A DNA stretch of 64,000 nucleotides, from contig NZ_BLXZ01000001.1 of NCBI RefSeq assembly GCF_014193675.1, positions 248,001 through 312,000 on the forward strand. The letters run 5' to 3'. Position 1 is the first letter of the stretch. Each line of letters starts with the position of its first letter. Origin of the DNA: Geomonas limicola (lineage in GTDB: Bacteria; Desulfobacterota; Desulfuromonadia; Geobacterales; Geobacteraceae). The notes under the pieces are model-generated. The model had not been told where the DNA came from. It made no database searches and worked only from the letters and a program-made list of their open reading frames with translations. A program made the translations under genes and the position numbers. Below are positions 27,218 to 35,424 of this stretch, one piece after another.

Positions 27218-27688
27218 ACCCCCTCCGGGCTGCCTGTTTCCGAAATCATAACGCTTCAGTGTAGCAGAGGTCTGCTGTCGAAAAATGAGGTGCGTCCCAG
27301 GTTTTCCAGTTTCCAGTAGGATAAAAGGCAAGGGCCTGCCCCTTTTAGGACAAATGCTTATTTTTGAGCACCCCTTAAAACGCTCCGAATTGCCATGAGT
27401 TAGCACCTGCACCAGTGCGCGACTGTCGTGATATGGGCACCATTCATCCGGAAGAGCATCGGCATATTTGAGGCCATTCCCATGCTATTCCGGTTACTTA
27501 TATTAAATTCCGGGCTCTGGCATGACTGTTGTAGAACAGATTGTGCTTTCACTCTGGCGCTTCTGAAACTGACAGCAACGGTCACTCAACACCAGGAAAC
27601 AGTGTAAGGAATTTCGACAGAGTAGCGAAGGCTCTTACGACCCTCTCCCGAGCGCCTCACAAAGACCACGAACAGCCAAGTATGAAGT

Positions 27689-27721
27689 AAATCCTAATTT
27701 ATTACCATTTAATTAGGATTT
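27689..27721. repeat. Perfect 11-base inverted repeat in AT-rich DNA
   Basis: Arms AAATCCTAATT and AATTAGGATTT around an 11-base loop. About 320 bases upstream of the sigma-54 promoter. Could be a regulator site or a cruciform; no U-tract follows. Confidence 0.6.
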
Positions 27722-27938
27722 GCGCATTATTGCGTCAGCAATACGCCTACCCCCTACTTTTTCCCTTCCAATCCCACTGTAAAAGTTTGTAAAGAAAATC
27801 GACAATTCGTAAGAGAATGTCCCACTGATATTTCTCCTAAACAGTGCCCCAGTTCAGAGCCCCTCATCTCTATTTATCTAAATATCCACAGAAAAACCAA
27901 TCCTTACGATATCTTTCCCTGAGTTACACCCGGTTCTT

Positions 27939-28023
27939 TTGTGTCGAATAAGTTAACAAACCAACCGTCCAAGACCATTGTGAGCGCGATTTACAAGCTC
28001 ACGCCACACTTAACTCGACACAA
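27939..28023. promoter_or_regulatory. Spaced inverted half-sites upstream of a sigma-54 promoter
   Basis: TTGTGTCGA at 27939-27947 and its inverse TCGACACAA at 28015-28023, 76 bases centre to centre, both extended by TTAA. A second inverted pair, GTGAGC and GCTCAC (27980-28002), sits between them. Placed just upstream of the -24 box, these are good candidates for enhancer sites of a sigma-54 activator, such as PrsR of the PEP-CTERM systems. Confidence 0.6.
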
Positions 28024-28042
28024 TTAAAAGAAATTTTACCCT

Positions 28043-28058
28043 TGGCACCGAACTTGCT
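28043..28058 (+). promoter_or_regulatory. Sigma-54 (-24/-12) promoter of the PEP-CTERM / multicopper oxidase operon
   Basis: TGGCACCGAACTTGCT matches the RpoN consensus TGGCAC-N5-TTGCW at every fixed base. The ATG of the PEP-CTERM gene is about 125 bases downstream. Confidence 0.85.
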
Positions 28059-28183
28059 CAGGGGTTGCAAAACAGTAATCAACTTTTGTGAAGGCTGGCA
28101 CACACACCTTTTTTTGGAATGAACAGCTGTAATTACCAGGACCTGTTGTCACCGGCAGGAACTACATCAAACAGGAGGCAGAA

Positions 28184-28879
28184 ATGAAGAAGACCACCGG
28201 AACCGTTTTAGCACTGCTTACATTGATCTGTGCACTTTGGGTCGCGCCAGCCTTCGCGACCAACTACAACATCACGGGCTACACCGCCTCGCTCTTGGTC
28301 ACTGACCCGGTCGGTAACGTCCTGGGCGGCGATACTGGTCTAAACGGCTACTACAGCCTTGATCTGGTGGGCAGCGGCGGGGCAAACCTCTCTGGAACCC
28401 TCACCCTGTTCCAGGCAAATGCCGATTACAGCCGTAACTTGGTGATTCCCGCCGTGCTCTACAGTGCCGCGCTGATCGACAAGTTTTATTTCACCCTGGT
28501 AGGTGACGACTTCACGTTGGGTAGCGACCTAGGGGGTGACATGCTCCGGTTTAACTACGCCGCACTTCCCACAGACCCTAACTACCCGGATGTCTTTACC
28601 GCCCGCGCGCTGAATTTGGGCAACGGTAATGTCTTCGTAAACCAGTTCTTCAACGAGCAGTATTATGCCAGTGGTCCTGATGGCAATCCGACCAACCCTA
28701 TTACCGCCTACGGCGCCATACTTTCTGACGGTTTCACTGCCACTGACGTGAACGGCAACTTCATCGACATGGTCATCGACGATGCGTCTGCCCCGGTTCC
28801 CGAGCCGTCCACCTTCCTGCTTTTGGGCTTGGGCCTCGCTGGCCTTGGCGTGCTGCGGCGCCGCAACTCCTGCGCCTAA
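28184..28879 (+). CDS. PEP-CTERM sorting-domain protein
   Basis: 231 residues, secreted. Signal peptide at 1-26 (ending APAFA), a beta-rich body without known enzymatic domain (LDLVGSGGANLSGTLTLF), and a C-terminal sorting tail: VPEPSTFLLLGLGLAGLGVL then RRR. That tail is cut by exosortase, which joins the protein to the cell surface or an exopolysaccharide; no exosortase gene is in the window. Ribosome site AGGAGG. It lies directly behind the sigma-54 promoter and 80 bases before multicopper oxidase 1, with no terminator between, so the two are probably co-expressed. Confidence 0.93.
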   Translation: MKKTTGTVLALLTLICALWVAPAFATNYNITGYTASLLVTDPVGNVLGGDTGLNGYYSLDLVGSGGANLSGTLTLFQANADYSRNLVIPAVLYSAALIDKFYFTLVGDDFTLGSDLGGDMLRFNYAALPTDPNYPDVFTARALNLGNGNVFVNQFFNEQYYASGPDGNPTNPITAYGAILSDGFTATDVNGNFIDMVIDDASAPVPEPSTFLLLGLGLAGLGVLRRRNSCA

Positions 28880-28959
28880 TGCCCCGCCGTAGGTAACAAC
28901 TGGCACGCAGTGGTATTCAGCTAACGAACGATTTTCTTGACCAACGAAAGGAGTCGCAT

Positions 28960-31545
28960 ATGAAAGAGATTTCCCGGAGAAAGTTCCTGCAGATATCCGC
29001 ACTGACGGCCGGCGCGACCATGCTCCCGATGCCGCTTAAGTGGTTGGGAACGGGCAAAGCACATGCCTTCGCCCAGAGCAACAACACGCTTTTGAAAAAG
29101 GACGCCTACCCGCTGCGCGGCCTTGCGTTCTCCGGCAACGTACTGGGCGCCATCCCGCCCGATGCCTTTTACGCCAACGACCCCAACGGGATCCCGGTAT
29201 TAACCGGCGCTCCTGACAAGTACTTCGCGAACACCATGCAGTACGACATTACGTTGGGAGAGTACCAGGACCAGTTGCACCCCGGCATGCTGCCCACCAC
29301 CCTTTACGGCTACCACGACACCAACAACCCGGCGGCGAAAAAGCACCTGGGCGGCATCATTATTGCGGCGCGTGGCACCGCTTCGCGCCTGCGTTTCACA
29401 AACAAGCTCCCTTCCACCCACATCATACCCTTGGACACCACCGTGCCGGGCGCCATCCAGCGTCCGGACCGCACCGCGACACACCTGCACGGCGGCTTCA
29501 TCCCCTGGGTGAGCGACGGCGGGCCGTTCGACTGGTTCTCCCCGGACGGAACCAGCACCGGATCCACCACGGGCAGAGGGACCGCCTGTGCAGGGATGAG
29601 CTTCCAAAACGGCAAGGGTGGCTTCCTGGATATCCTGACCGAGAACACCATGAAGGCCGGCCAAGGCGACTACTACTATCCCAACGACCAGAGCACCAGG
29701 CTCATGTGGTACCATGACCACGCCTGGGGCATCACCCGCATCAACGCCTACGCAGGTATCGCCACCGGCTACCTCTGCCTCGACCTCGCCCAGGAAATAC
29801 CGTTTGCAGCCGGCGCCGTCCTCGACATAGTAACCGGCACCAAAGGTAACGCAGACGGTCCCAAGTGCGGTCAGATGCCGCAACTCACCCGCCTGGTCCC
29901 GCTCGTGTTCCAGGACAAGATTTTCGTGAACAGCACAACTACAGCAACCGACCCTTCTTGGGCCAACGTGGCACCCTCCCGGGTCCAGGGGGACGGAAGC
30001 CTTTGGTACGCCCACATCTACGAACCGAACCGCTGGCGCCTCAAAACTGGCCGCGGCTACAAGACCCCGCCGAACCCGTCCTGCATCGCGGAGTTCTTCG
30101 GCGACACCATGCTCTGCAACGGGACCGTGGCTCCAGTAGTCCAGGTGGAAGCGAACCGTTTCCGTTTTATCCTGCTCAACGCCTGCAACGCAAGGTTCCT
30201 CAACATCAACCTTATGAAGGTACAGCCGGGATGCGAGATCACCACCGACCCGGTCACCCTCGTACCCAACGGTCAGTACGACTACATCAACAACGTTGCC
30301 GTTCCTGCTCTCCCCACTCCGGGACCCAAGATCATCCAGATGGGCACCGAAGGTGGTTACCTGCACAAAGCGGTCGAGTTCCCGGCCACCGCTCCGACTA
30401 CGGCTAACGGCAACATAATTCCCTTCAACCCGGCAACCTTCTCCGGCAACCTGATTGTCGGGTGCGCCGAGCGCGTGGACTGCATCATCGACTTCACCGG
30501 CGCGCAGGATGGTGACGAATTCATCTTCTACAATGACGCCGCCGGCCCCTACCCCGGTGGTGACCCGCGCAACGATTACTTCGTCGGCAACCCGAACACC
30601 CCGGCAGCGCTTCCCGGGAGCATCATCGACACCCGTAACATCCTGCGTTTCCGCGTCAAAAAACAGGGTAATTCGGACCCGCAGCTCGTTCCGGCTTCCG
30701 GGATCGAGCTCCCGCCGCTCGACCCCAAGGAGATCGCTCCCTTTGGCGCCCCGGGGGCACCGCTCCAGGTTCCCGCGGGAACCTTCGTGCGCGACCTGAC
30801 CCTCAACGAGGACTTCGACGCCTACGGCCGTCTGCGCCAGGTGCTGGGGACCACCAAAAAGGCACTGGTCGGTTCCGGCTTCGGCTTGGAGTACCTCGCC
30901 CCGGCGACCGAGATTATTGCCCAAGGAACCACCGAGGTCTGGCGCATCTTCAACACCACTGCTGACACGCACCCGATGCACTTCCACCTGCAGACAGGAC
31001 AAATTATCTCCCGCCAGCCTTTCAGCATCGTCAACGGCATCTTCGTCCCGACCGGCACGCCGCGCGGCCCCGAGCCCAACGAACTGGGTTGGAAAGAGAC
31101 TGCCAAGTGCAATCCGGGCGAGGTAATCTCCATCGTATTCAAGTGGGACCAGGTACCGGTACCTTTCGACGTCCCCTACTCCGACCGCCAGATGGGCTCC
31201 CTGGGTGCCGCCATCGCTCAAGCGAACGAGTACGTATGGCACTGCCACATCCTCGAGCATGAAGAGCACGACATGATGCGCCCCTTGGTCATAACCGGAA
31301 AGAACCCGATGCGGCCGAACATCGTCCCCACCGGTGGCACCCTTGCCAAAGCACCGCAACTCTTCAAGGTAACCTTACCGGCTAACCACAGCTTCACCGT
31401 TACTTCAAGCGCAGGCGCCCCGGCGGTCGTGGGACAAAGCGCTACCAACTTCACGGTTGACTTCACCGGCGCTACCGGTACCTTCACCTACACAGTTACG
31501 GACAGCGGAACCGGTCTGAGCTCCACGGTTACCGTAACCGTCTAA
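28960..31545 (+). CDS. Multicopper oxidase 1, Tat-exported (OmpB-like)
   Basis: 861 residues. Twin-arginine signal SRRKFLQISALTAG at 4-17. All four copper-binding segments are seen: HLHGGF, WYHDHAWG, HPMHFHLQ and WHCHILEHEEHDMM, the last holding the type-1 Cys and an axial Met ten residues later. Much longer than a laccase (about 500). The last 65 residues form an Ig-like/cadherin-type domain ending in TVTVTV. Geobacter OmpB, a multicopper protein needed for Fe(III)-oxide growth, is the best-known comparison; metal oxidation (Cu, Mn or Fe) is an inference. The ATG follows AAAGGAG. Confidence 0.93.
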   Translation: MKEISRRKFLQISALTAGATMLPMPLKWLGTGKAHAFAQSNNTLLKKDAYPLRGLAFSGNVLGAIPPDAFYANDPNGIPVLTGAPDKYFANTMQYDITLGEYQDQLHPGMLPTTLYGYHDTNNPAAKKHLGGIIIAARGTASRLRFTNKLPSTHIIPLDTTVPGAIQRPDRTATHLHGGFIPWVSDGGPFDWFSPDGTSTGSTTGRGTACAGMSFQNGKGGFLDILTENTMKAGQGDYYYPNDQSTRLMWYHDHAWGITRINAYAGIATGYLCLDLAQEIPFAAGAVLDIVTGTKGNADGPKCGQMPQLTRLVPLVFQDKIFVNSTTTATDPSWANVAPSRVQGDGSLWYAHIYEPNRWRLKTGRGYKTPPNPSCIAEFFGDTMLCNGTVAPVVQVEANRFRFILLNACNARFLNINLMKVQPGCEITTDPVTLVPNGQYDYINNVAVPALPTPGPKIIQMGTEGGYLHKAVEFPATAPTTANGNIIPFNPATFSGNLIVGCAERVDCIIDFTGAQDGDEFIFYNDAAGPYPGGDPRNDYFVGNPNTPAALPGSIIDTRNILRFRVKKQGNSDPQLVPASGIELPPLDPKEIAPFGAPGAPLQVPAGTFVRDLTLNEDFDAYGRLRQVLGTTKKALVGSGFGLEYLAPATEIIAQGTTEVWRIFNTTADTHPMHFHLQTGQIISRQPFSIVNGIFVPTGTPRGPEPNELGWKETAKCNPGEVISIVFKWDQVPVPFDVPYSDRQMGSLGAAIAQANEYVWHCHILEHEEHDMMRPLVITGKNPMRPNIVPTGGTLAKAPQLFKVTLPANHSFTVTSSAGAPAVVGQSATNFTVDFTGATGTFTYTVTDSGTGLSSTVTVTV

Positions 31546-31972
31546 CGGTCTCTCCATATTCAATGGGCACTGCCAACCCCGGCGCTTCCTGCGCCGGGGT
31601 TTCTTTACGCCAAACCCCAGCCTTTCATGAAGGCTTCAGACTTACCCCTACCCCAAACCGCCTGAAATGGTTGACCTTTTTTACGACAATGGTGAAAAAA
31701 GAGCAGCATCAGAAATCCTCCCACATCGGGTGTTTTTTCACCGTCAGAGAATCGGGAAGCTATAGTTCCGGAGCACCCCTTTCCCCAACGGTGATGTGCC
31801 CCGTGTCCCGGTAACCCTGCACCAAAAGGACTTTTTTGATCCGGTTTCTCTCCTTGGCATGTTTTCTGTATTCAGTCGAATCAGACTTCGGCCCATCAGC
31901 ATCTCCCGGCGTCGAAATCAGCAATACCTGTTGCACCTGTACCTATTTCATGCCATCAAAAGGAGAACTACC
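31546..31972. other. Intergenic region between the two multicopper oxidases
   Basis: 427 bases. Contains the terminator of oxidase 1; otherwise no gene and no convincing promoter. A weak -24-like TGGCATG at 31855 lacks the -12 GC. Confidence 0.6.
31575..31606 (+). terminator. Terminator after multicopper oxidase 1
   Basis: Arms AACCCCGGCGC and GCGCCGGGGTT with a five-base loop, followed by TCTTT. Confidence 0.85.
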
Positions 31973-34543
31973 ATGGTCAAAGAGATGTCGCGCAGGAAAT
32001 TCTTGCAGATAACAGCGCTGGCTACCGGAGCCACCATGCTCCCGCTACACTGGATCGGATCTACCCAGGCCCAGGCCTTCGCCCAGAGTCTGCCGCTTTT
32101 GAAGAAGGACGCCTACCCGCTGCGTGGCCTCGCCTTCTCCGGCCCGGTGCTGGGGAGCATCCCCCCCGCCGCGTTTTACGCGAACGACCCCAACGGTATT
32201 CCGGTCCTCTCCGGCACCCCTGACCCCTACCTGGCCAACACGCTCAAGTACGACGTGACGGTTGAGGAGTTCCAGGATCAGCTGCACCCGAAGATGGGCC
32301 CGACCACCCTGTACGGCTACCGCGACACCAACAACCCCACGGCTCGTAAGCACCTGGGTGGGATCGTGATCGCCTCTCGCGGGACCGCGTCGCGCATGCG
32401 CTTTACCAACAACCTGCCGTCCACCCACATCATTCCCGTCGACACCTCGGTTCCCGGCTCCAACCAGGCACAGAACCGCACCGCGACCCACCTGCACGGC
32501 GGCTTCATCCCCTGGGTGAGCGACGGCGGCCCCTTCGACTGGTTCACCCCGACCGGAACCAGCACCCTCAGGGGTACCGGAGCGGCAGGTCTTAGCTTCC
32601 AAAACGGCCAGGGGGGCTTTCTGGACGCCTTGACCGGCAACACCATGCAGCCGGGGCAGGCCGACTACTACTACACCAACGACCAGAGCACCCGGCTCAT
32701 GTGGTACCACGATCACGCCTGGGGCATCACCCGGATCAACGCCTACGCAGGCGTCGCCACCGGTTACCTCTGCCTGGACCTGGCACAGGAAGCGCCCTTT
32801 GCTGCCGGCGCGGTGCTGGACCTGGTCACCGGGACCACCGGCAACGCAAACGGCCCGAAGTTCGGTCAGGTCCCCCAACTCACCGAGCTGATCCCGCTGG
32901 TGTTCCAGGACAAGATCTTCGTCAACTCGACCACCACGGTCACCGACCCGACCTGGGCCACCGTGGCGCAACCCCGGGTACAGACCGACGGCAGCCTCTG
33001 GTACGCCCACGTCTACGACCCCAGGCTGTACCGGCTCAAGTCCGGCCGCGCCATCGCTGCGCCCCCCAACCCCTCCTGCGTGCCGGAGTTCTTCGGCGAC
33101 ACCATGCTGTGCAACGGCACCGTGGCGCCGGTAGTACAGGTGCAGGCGCGCCGCTTCCGTTTCATGATGCTGAACGCCTGCAACGCCCGCTTCCTGAACC
33201 TGAACATGCTGCAGGTGAACCCCGGGTGCGAGGTGAGCACCAATCCGAAGACCGGACTGCCGGTCGGCCAGTTCGACTACGTGAACAACGTAGCCGTGGC
33301 GACGCTCCCTGCCGTGGGTCCCAAACTGATCCAGCTCGGCACCGAGGGGGGCTACCTGACCAAGCCCGTGGTCTACCCGAAAGTCGCCCCCACCGCAGCT
33401 ACCGGCAACATCGTACCCTTCAACCCGGCGACCTTCACCGGTAACCTCCTCTTGGGCTGCGCCGAGCGCGCCGACATCATCATCGATTTTTCCGGTTATC
33501 CGGTTGGGACCGAGTTCGTGCTCTACAGCGACTCCCCGGGCCCCTTCCCGGTGGGCGCCCCCACCAACGACTACTACGCCGGCAACCCGGCGACCCCGAG
33601 CGCCGTGGCCGGTTCCACCGTAGACACCCGCAACGTGCTGCGCTTTAAAATTGTGGCCGGCGGTGCCGCCGACCCGCAGCCCGCAGCCACCGGCATCCAG
33701 CTCCCCGCCATGGACCCGCCGGCCCTGGCCAGCGGAGCGGGGGGTATCACCCCGCTTACCGTTCCGGCTGGCGCGGTGGTACGCAACCTGACCTTGAACG
33801 AGGACTTCGACGTCTACGGCCGTCTGCGCCAGGTGCTGGGCACCACCACCATGGGTCTGGTCAACAAGGCCTACGGGCTTGACTACCTGGCCCCGGCTAC
33901 CGAGGTGATCGCCCAGGGGAGCACCGAGGTCTGGCGCATCTTCAACCTGACCGCGGACACGCATCCGATCCACTTTCACCTGCAGACTTGCCAGATCGTG
34001 TCGCGTCAGCCCTTCAAGCTGCTGGGCGGCGTCTTCACCCCGACCGGCGTGGCCCGCGGCCCCGAGGCCGAGGAGCTCGGCTGGAAGGAAACCGTCAAGA
34101 TGCACCCCGGTGAGGTTACCAGCGTCATCTTCAAGTGGGACCAGGCCGCGGTTCCCTTCGACGTCCCGTTCAGCGATCGCCCCATGGGTTCGGCGCTCGC
34201 GCCGCTCATCGCCCAGGCCAACGAGTACGTCTGGCACTGCCACATCCTGGAACATGAGGAGCACGACATGATGCGGCCGCTGGTCATCACCGGCAAAAAC
34301 CCGCAGCGCCCCAACGTGGTCCCCACCGGCGGAGTGGTTCCCAAAGCGGCGCAGCTCTTCACCGTGACCCTCCCCGTCGGTTCCGCCGGCTTCACGGTCA
34401 CCGCGAGCGCCGGCGCCCCGGCACCGATCGGTTACAGTGCGAACAGCTTCAGCGTCGACTTCAGTGCCGCCGCCGGAACCTTTACCTACAGCGTCCAGGA
34501 CACCACGACAGGGCTTGCCTCGACGGTAACGGTAACGGCTTAA
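31973..34543 (+). CDS. Multicopper oxidase 2, Tat-exported paralogue
   Basis: 856 residues from ATG at 31973 (ribosome site AAAGGAG); a longer frame to 31796 is not supported. Closely similar to oxidase 1 along the whole length, including the Tat motif SRRKFLQITAL, HLHGGF, WYHDHAWG, HPIHFHLQ, WHCHILEHEEHDMM and the Ig-like tail. A clear tandem duplication. One visible difference is in the third site region, HLQTCQI here and HLQTGQI in oxidase 1, which adds a Cys next to the copper ligands. Its codon third positions are more G/C-rich than those of oxidase 1. Separated from oxidase 1 by a terminator, so it is expressed on its own. Confidence 0.93.
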   Translation: MVKEMSRRKFLQITALATGATMLPLHWIGSTQAQAFAQSLPLLKKDAYPLRGLAFSGPVLGSIPPAAFYANDPNGIPVLSGTPDPYLANTLKYDVTVEEFQDQLHPKMGPTTLYGYRDTNNPTARKHLGGIVIASRGTASRMRFTNNLPSTHIIPVDTSVPGSNQAQNRTATHLHGGFIPWVSDGGPFDWFTPTGTSTLRGTGAAGLSFQNGQGGFLDALTGNTMQPGQADYYYTNDQSTRLMWYHDHAWGITRINAYAGVATGYLCLDLAQEAPFAAGAVLDLVTGTTGNANGPKFGQVPQLTELIPLVFQDKIFVNSTTTVTDPTWATVAQPRVQTDGSLWYAHVYDPRLYRLKSGRAIAAPPNPSCVPEFFGDTMLCNGTVAPVVQVQARRFRFMMLNACNARFLNLNMLQVNPGCEVSTNPKTGLPVGQFDYVNNVAVATLPAVGPKLIQLGTEGGYLTKPVVYPKVAPTAATGNIVPFNPATFTGNLLLGCAERADIIIDFSGYPVGTEFVLYSDSPGPFPVGAPTNDYYAGNPATPSAVAGSTVDTRNVLRFKIVAGGAADPQPAATGIQLPAMDPPALASGAGGITPLTVPAGAVVRNLTLNEDFDVYGRLRQVLGTTTMGLVNKAYGLDYLAPATEVIAQGSTEVWRIFNLTADTHPIHFHLQTCQIVSRQPFKLLGGVFTPTGVARGPEAEELGWKETVKMHPGEVTSVIFKWDQAAVPFDVPFSDRPMGSALAPLIAQANEYVWHCHILEHEEHDMMRPLVITGKNPQRPNVVPTGGVVPKAAQLFTVTLPVGSAGFTVTASAGAPAPIGYSANSFSVDFSAAAGTFTYSVQDTTTGLASTVTVTA

Positions 34544-34552
34544 TGAGCATCG

Positions 34553-34577
34553 GCGGGGGACTTGGAACGTCCCCCGC
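34553..34577 (+). terminator. First hairpin after multicopper oxidase 2
   Basis: Arms GCGGGGGAC and GTCCCCCGC, seven-base loop, followed by a short ATT only; probably a supporting hairpin before the stronger one. Confidence 0.55.
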
Positions 34578-34597
34578 TATTCCCTGTTGGGTTGGCT

Positions 34598-34630
34598 GGC
34601 CCCGGTGCTCCTGCATCGGGGCCCTTTTTT
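34598..34630 (+). terminator. Main terminator after multicopper oxidase 2
   Basis: Arms GGCCCCGGTGC and GCATCGGGGCC with TCCT loop and six T. It separates the oxidase from the copper efflux operon. Confidence 0.9.
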
Positions 34631-34652
34631 GGCGGAATACCGCATACTAAGC

Positions 34653-34681
34653 TTGACAAATGTGAAGGAAAACAATATTGT
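34653..34681 (+). promoter_or_regulatory. Sigma-70 promoter of the copper efflux operon
   Basis: Perfect -35 TTGACA, 17 bases, -10 TATTGT. Transcription should begin near 34688, about 44 bases upstream of the first ATG. Confidence 0.8.
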
Positions 34682-34685
34682 TTTC
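34668..34685. promoter_or_regulatory. Perfect palindromic operator over the -10 box
   Basis: GAAAACAATATTGTTTTC reads the same on both strands across 18 bases and covers the -10 box. This position fits a repressor of the efflux operon. No regulator gene is adjacent. Confidence 0.7.
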
Positions 34686-34731
34686 ATTAGCTCAAACTAC
34701 ACCACGAGTAGCCCCACCCCTCGGAGATGCC

Positions 34732-35424
34732 ATGAAACGACAGTCGACAAAGAACGTGCTCAAGAAGGTGTTTGACAATCTGGACTGGCCCATTCTGGAA
34801 AGTGGGACGGACATGCCCATGATCCGTATTCTGTCCGATTACAAGAACAAGTCGCACTTCAAGTACGTCCCGGACAAGGAGCAGAACAAGAGCAGTGATC
34901 TCGACCACCTGCACGAACTGGGGCACGCAACATTCTGCGAAAAGGTGCATCCGGTGTTCGCCACCAACAGCCAGTTCCCTGCCCTGGCAAACAAGAAGCA
35001 GTTCCTGCCGATGCTTCCCGCCTTGAGCACGGCAAGCGACTGGTTCGTCTGCCATTGGCAGCAGGAACTCCTCCCCGAGGAGATGTGCGGGGTGATTCGG
35101 GAGAGTATGCCGCTGGTAGAGGAGATCCTCGGCAAGGAGGAACTCCCCCCCATCGAGATCATCCTGGATGCCTCGCTCCTGATCGCTCAGGCCAAGCGCT
35201 ACCTTGACGAACCGATCGACTGCGGCGGCCCGCTCAAGGACCTGGTGGACGCCTTTCTATCCGTCCCCCCCGAGGCCCCCTCGGCCGAAAACCTCACCCT
35301 GCTCATCAACAAGCTGATGGCAACCTACAGCGAAGAGCGGGTGTGCCTGGTGCCGGAGGCTGACGCCCTCGTCTGGAACATCGAGAAACTCGAGGCCGTT
35401 GCGCCGGCGGGCATCGTGTCATGA
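34732..35424 (+). CDS. Unknown protein with HELGH metallopeptidase-like motif, first gene of the copper efflux operon
   Basis: 230 residues from ATG at 34732 (GGAG upstream). No signal peptide or membrane helix, so cytoplasmic. The clearest motif is HELGH at 61-65, within DHLHELGHATFCEKVH, the zinc-binding HExxH of gluzincin or ImmA/IrrE-type peptidases. A further His lies at 73, and acidic segments around 110-125 (QQELLPEEM) could supply the third ligand. The rest is not recognised. It occupies the place where a CusC or a regulator would be expected, and is coupled to cusB by ATGA. A chance HELGH cannot be excluded. Confidence 0.65.
   Translation: MKRQSTKNVLKKVFDNLDWPILESGTDMPMIRILSDYKNKSHFKYVPDKEQNKSSDLDHLHELGHATFCEKVHPVFATNSQFPALANKKQFLPMLPALSTASDWFVCHWQQELLPEEMCGVIRESMPLVEEILGKEELPPIEIILDASLLIAQAKRYLDEPIDCGGPLKDLVDAFLSVPPEAPSAENLTLLINKLMATYSEERVCLVPEADALVWNIEKLEAVAPAGIVS

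Larger units (their letters stand above)
27218..28183. other. AT-rich intergenic region upstream of the PEP-CTERM gene
   Basis: 966 bases with no supportable gene. It has lower G+C than its neighbours from about 27660 on. It contains an 11-base inverted repeat at 27689-27721 and the sigma-54 control region at 27939-28058, listed separately. Confidence 0.7.

Noticed and set aside
27400..27585. Short minus-strand frame in the AT-rich gap
   Set aside because: No ribosome site, no family, codon use unlike neighbours.
27948..28014. Integron attC-like site (TTAAC...AACAAAC)
   Set aside because: The outer boxes do not follow RYYYAAC / GTTRRRY on both sides, and there is no integrase or cassette; the repeats fit regulatory half-sites better.
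28901..28916. Possible sigma-54 box TGGCACG upstream of multicopper oxidase 1
   Set aside because: The -24 part matches but the -12 GC is missing (TA at that place).
29200..31359. 719-codon open frame antisense to multicopper oxidase 1
   Set aside because: It mirrors the codon pattern of the real gene, has no ribosome site or family resemblance, and a similar frame occurs opposite oxidase 2, as expected from shared third-position bias.
31855..31870. Possible sigma-54 box upstream of multicopper oxidase 2
   Set aside because: TGGCATG is followed by GT instead of GC at -12.
32045..34264. 739-codon open frame antisense to multicopper oxidase 2
   Set aside because: Same reason; the sense frame carries all copper motifs and the Tat signal.
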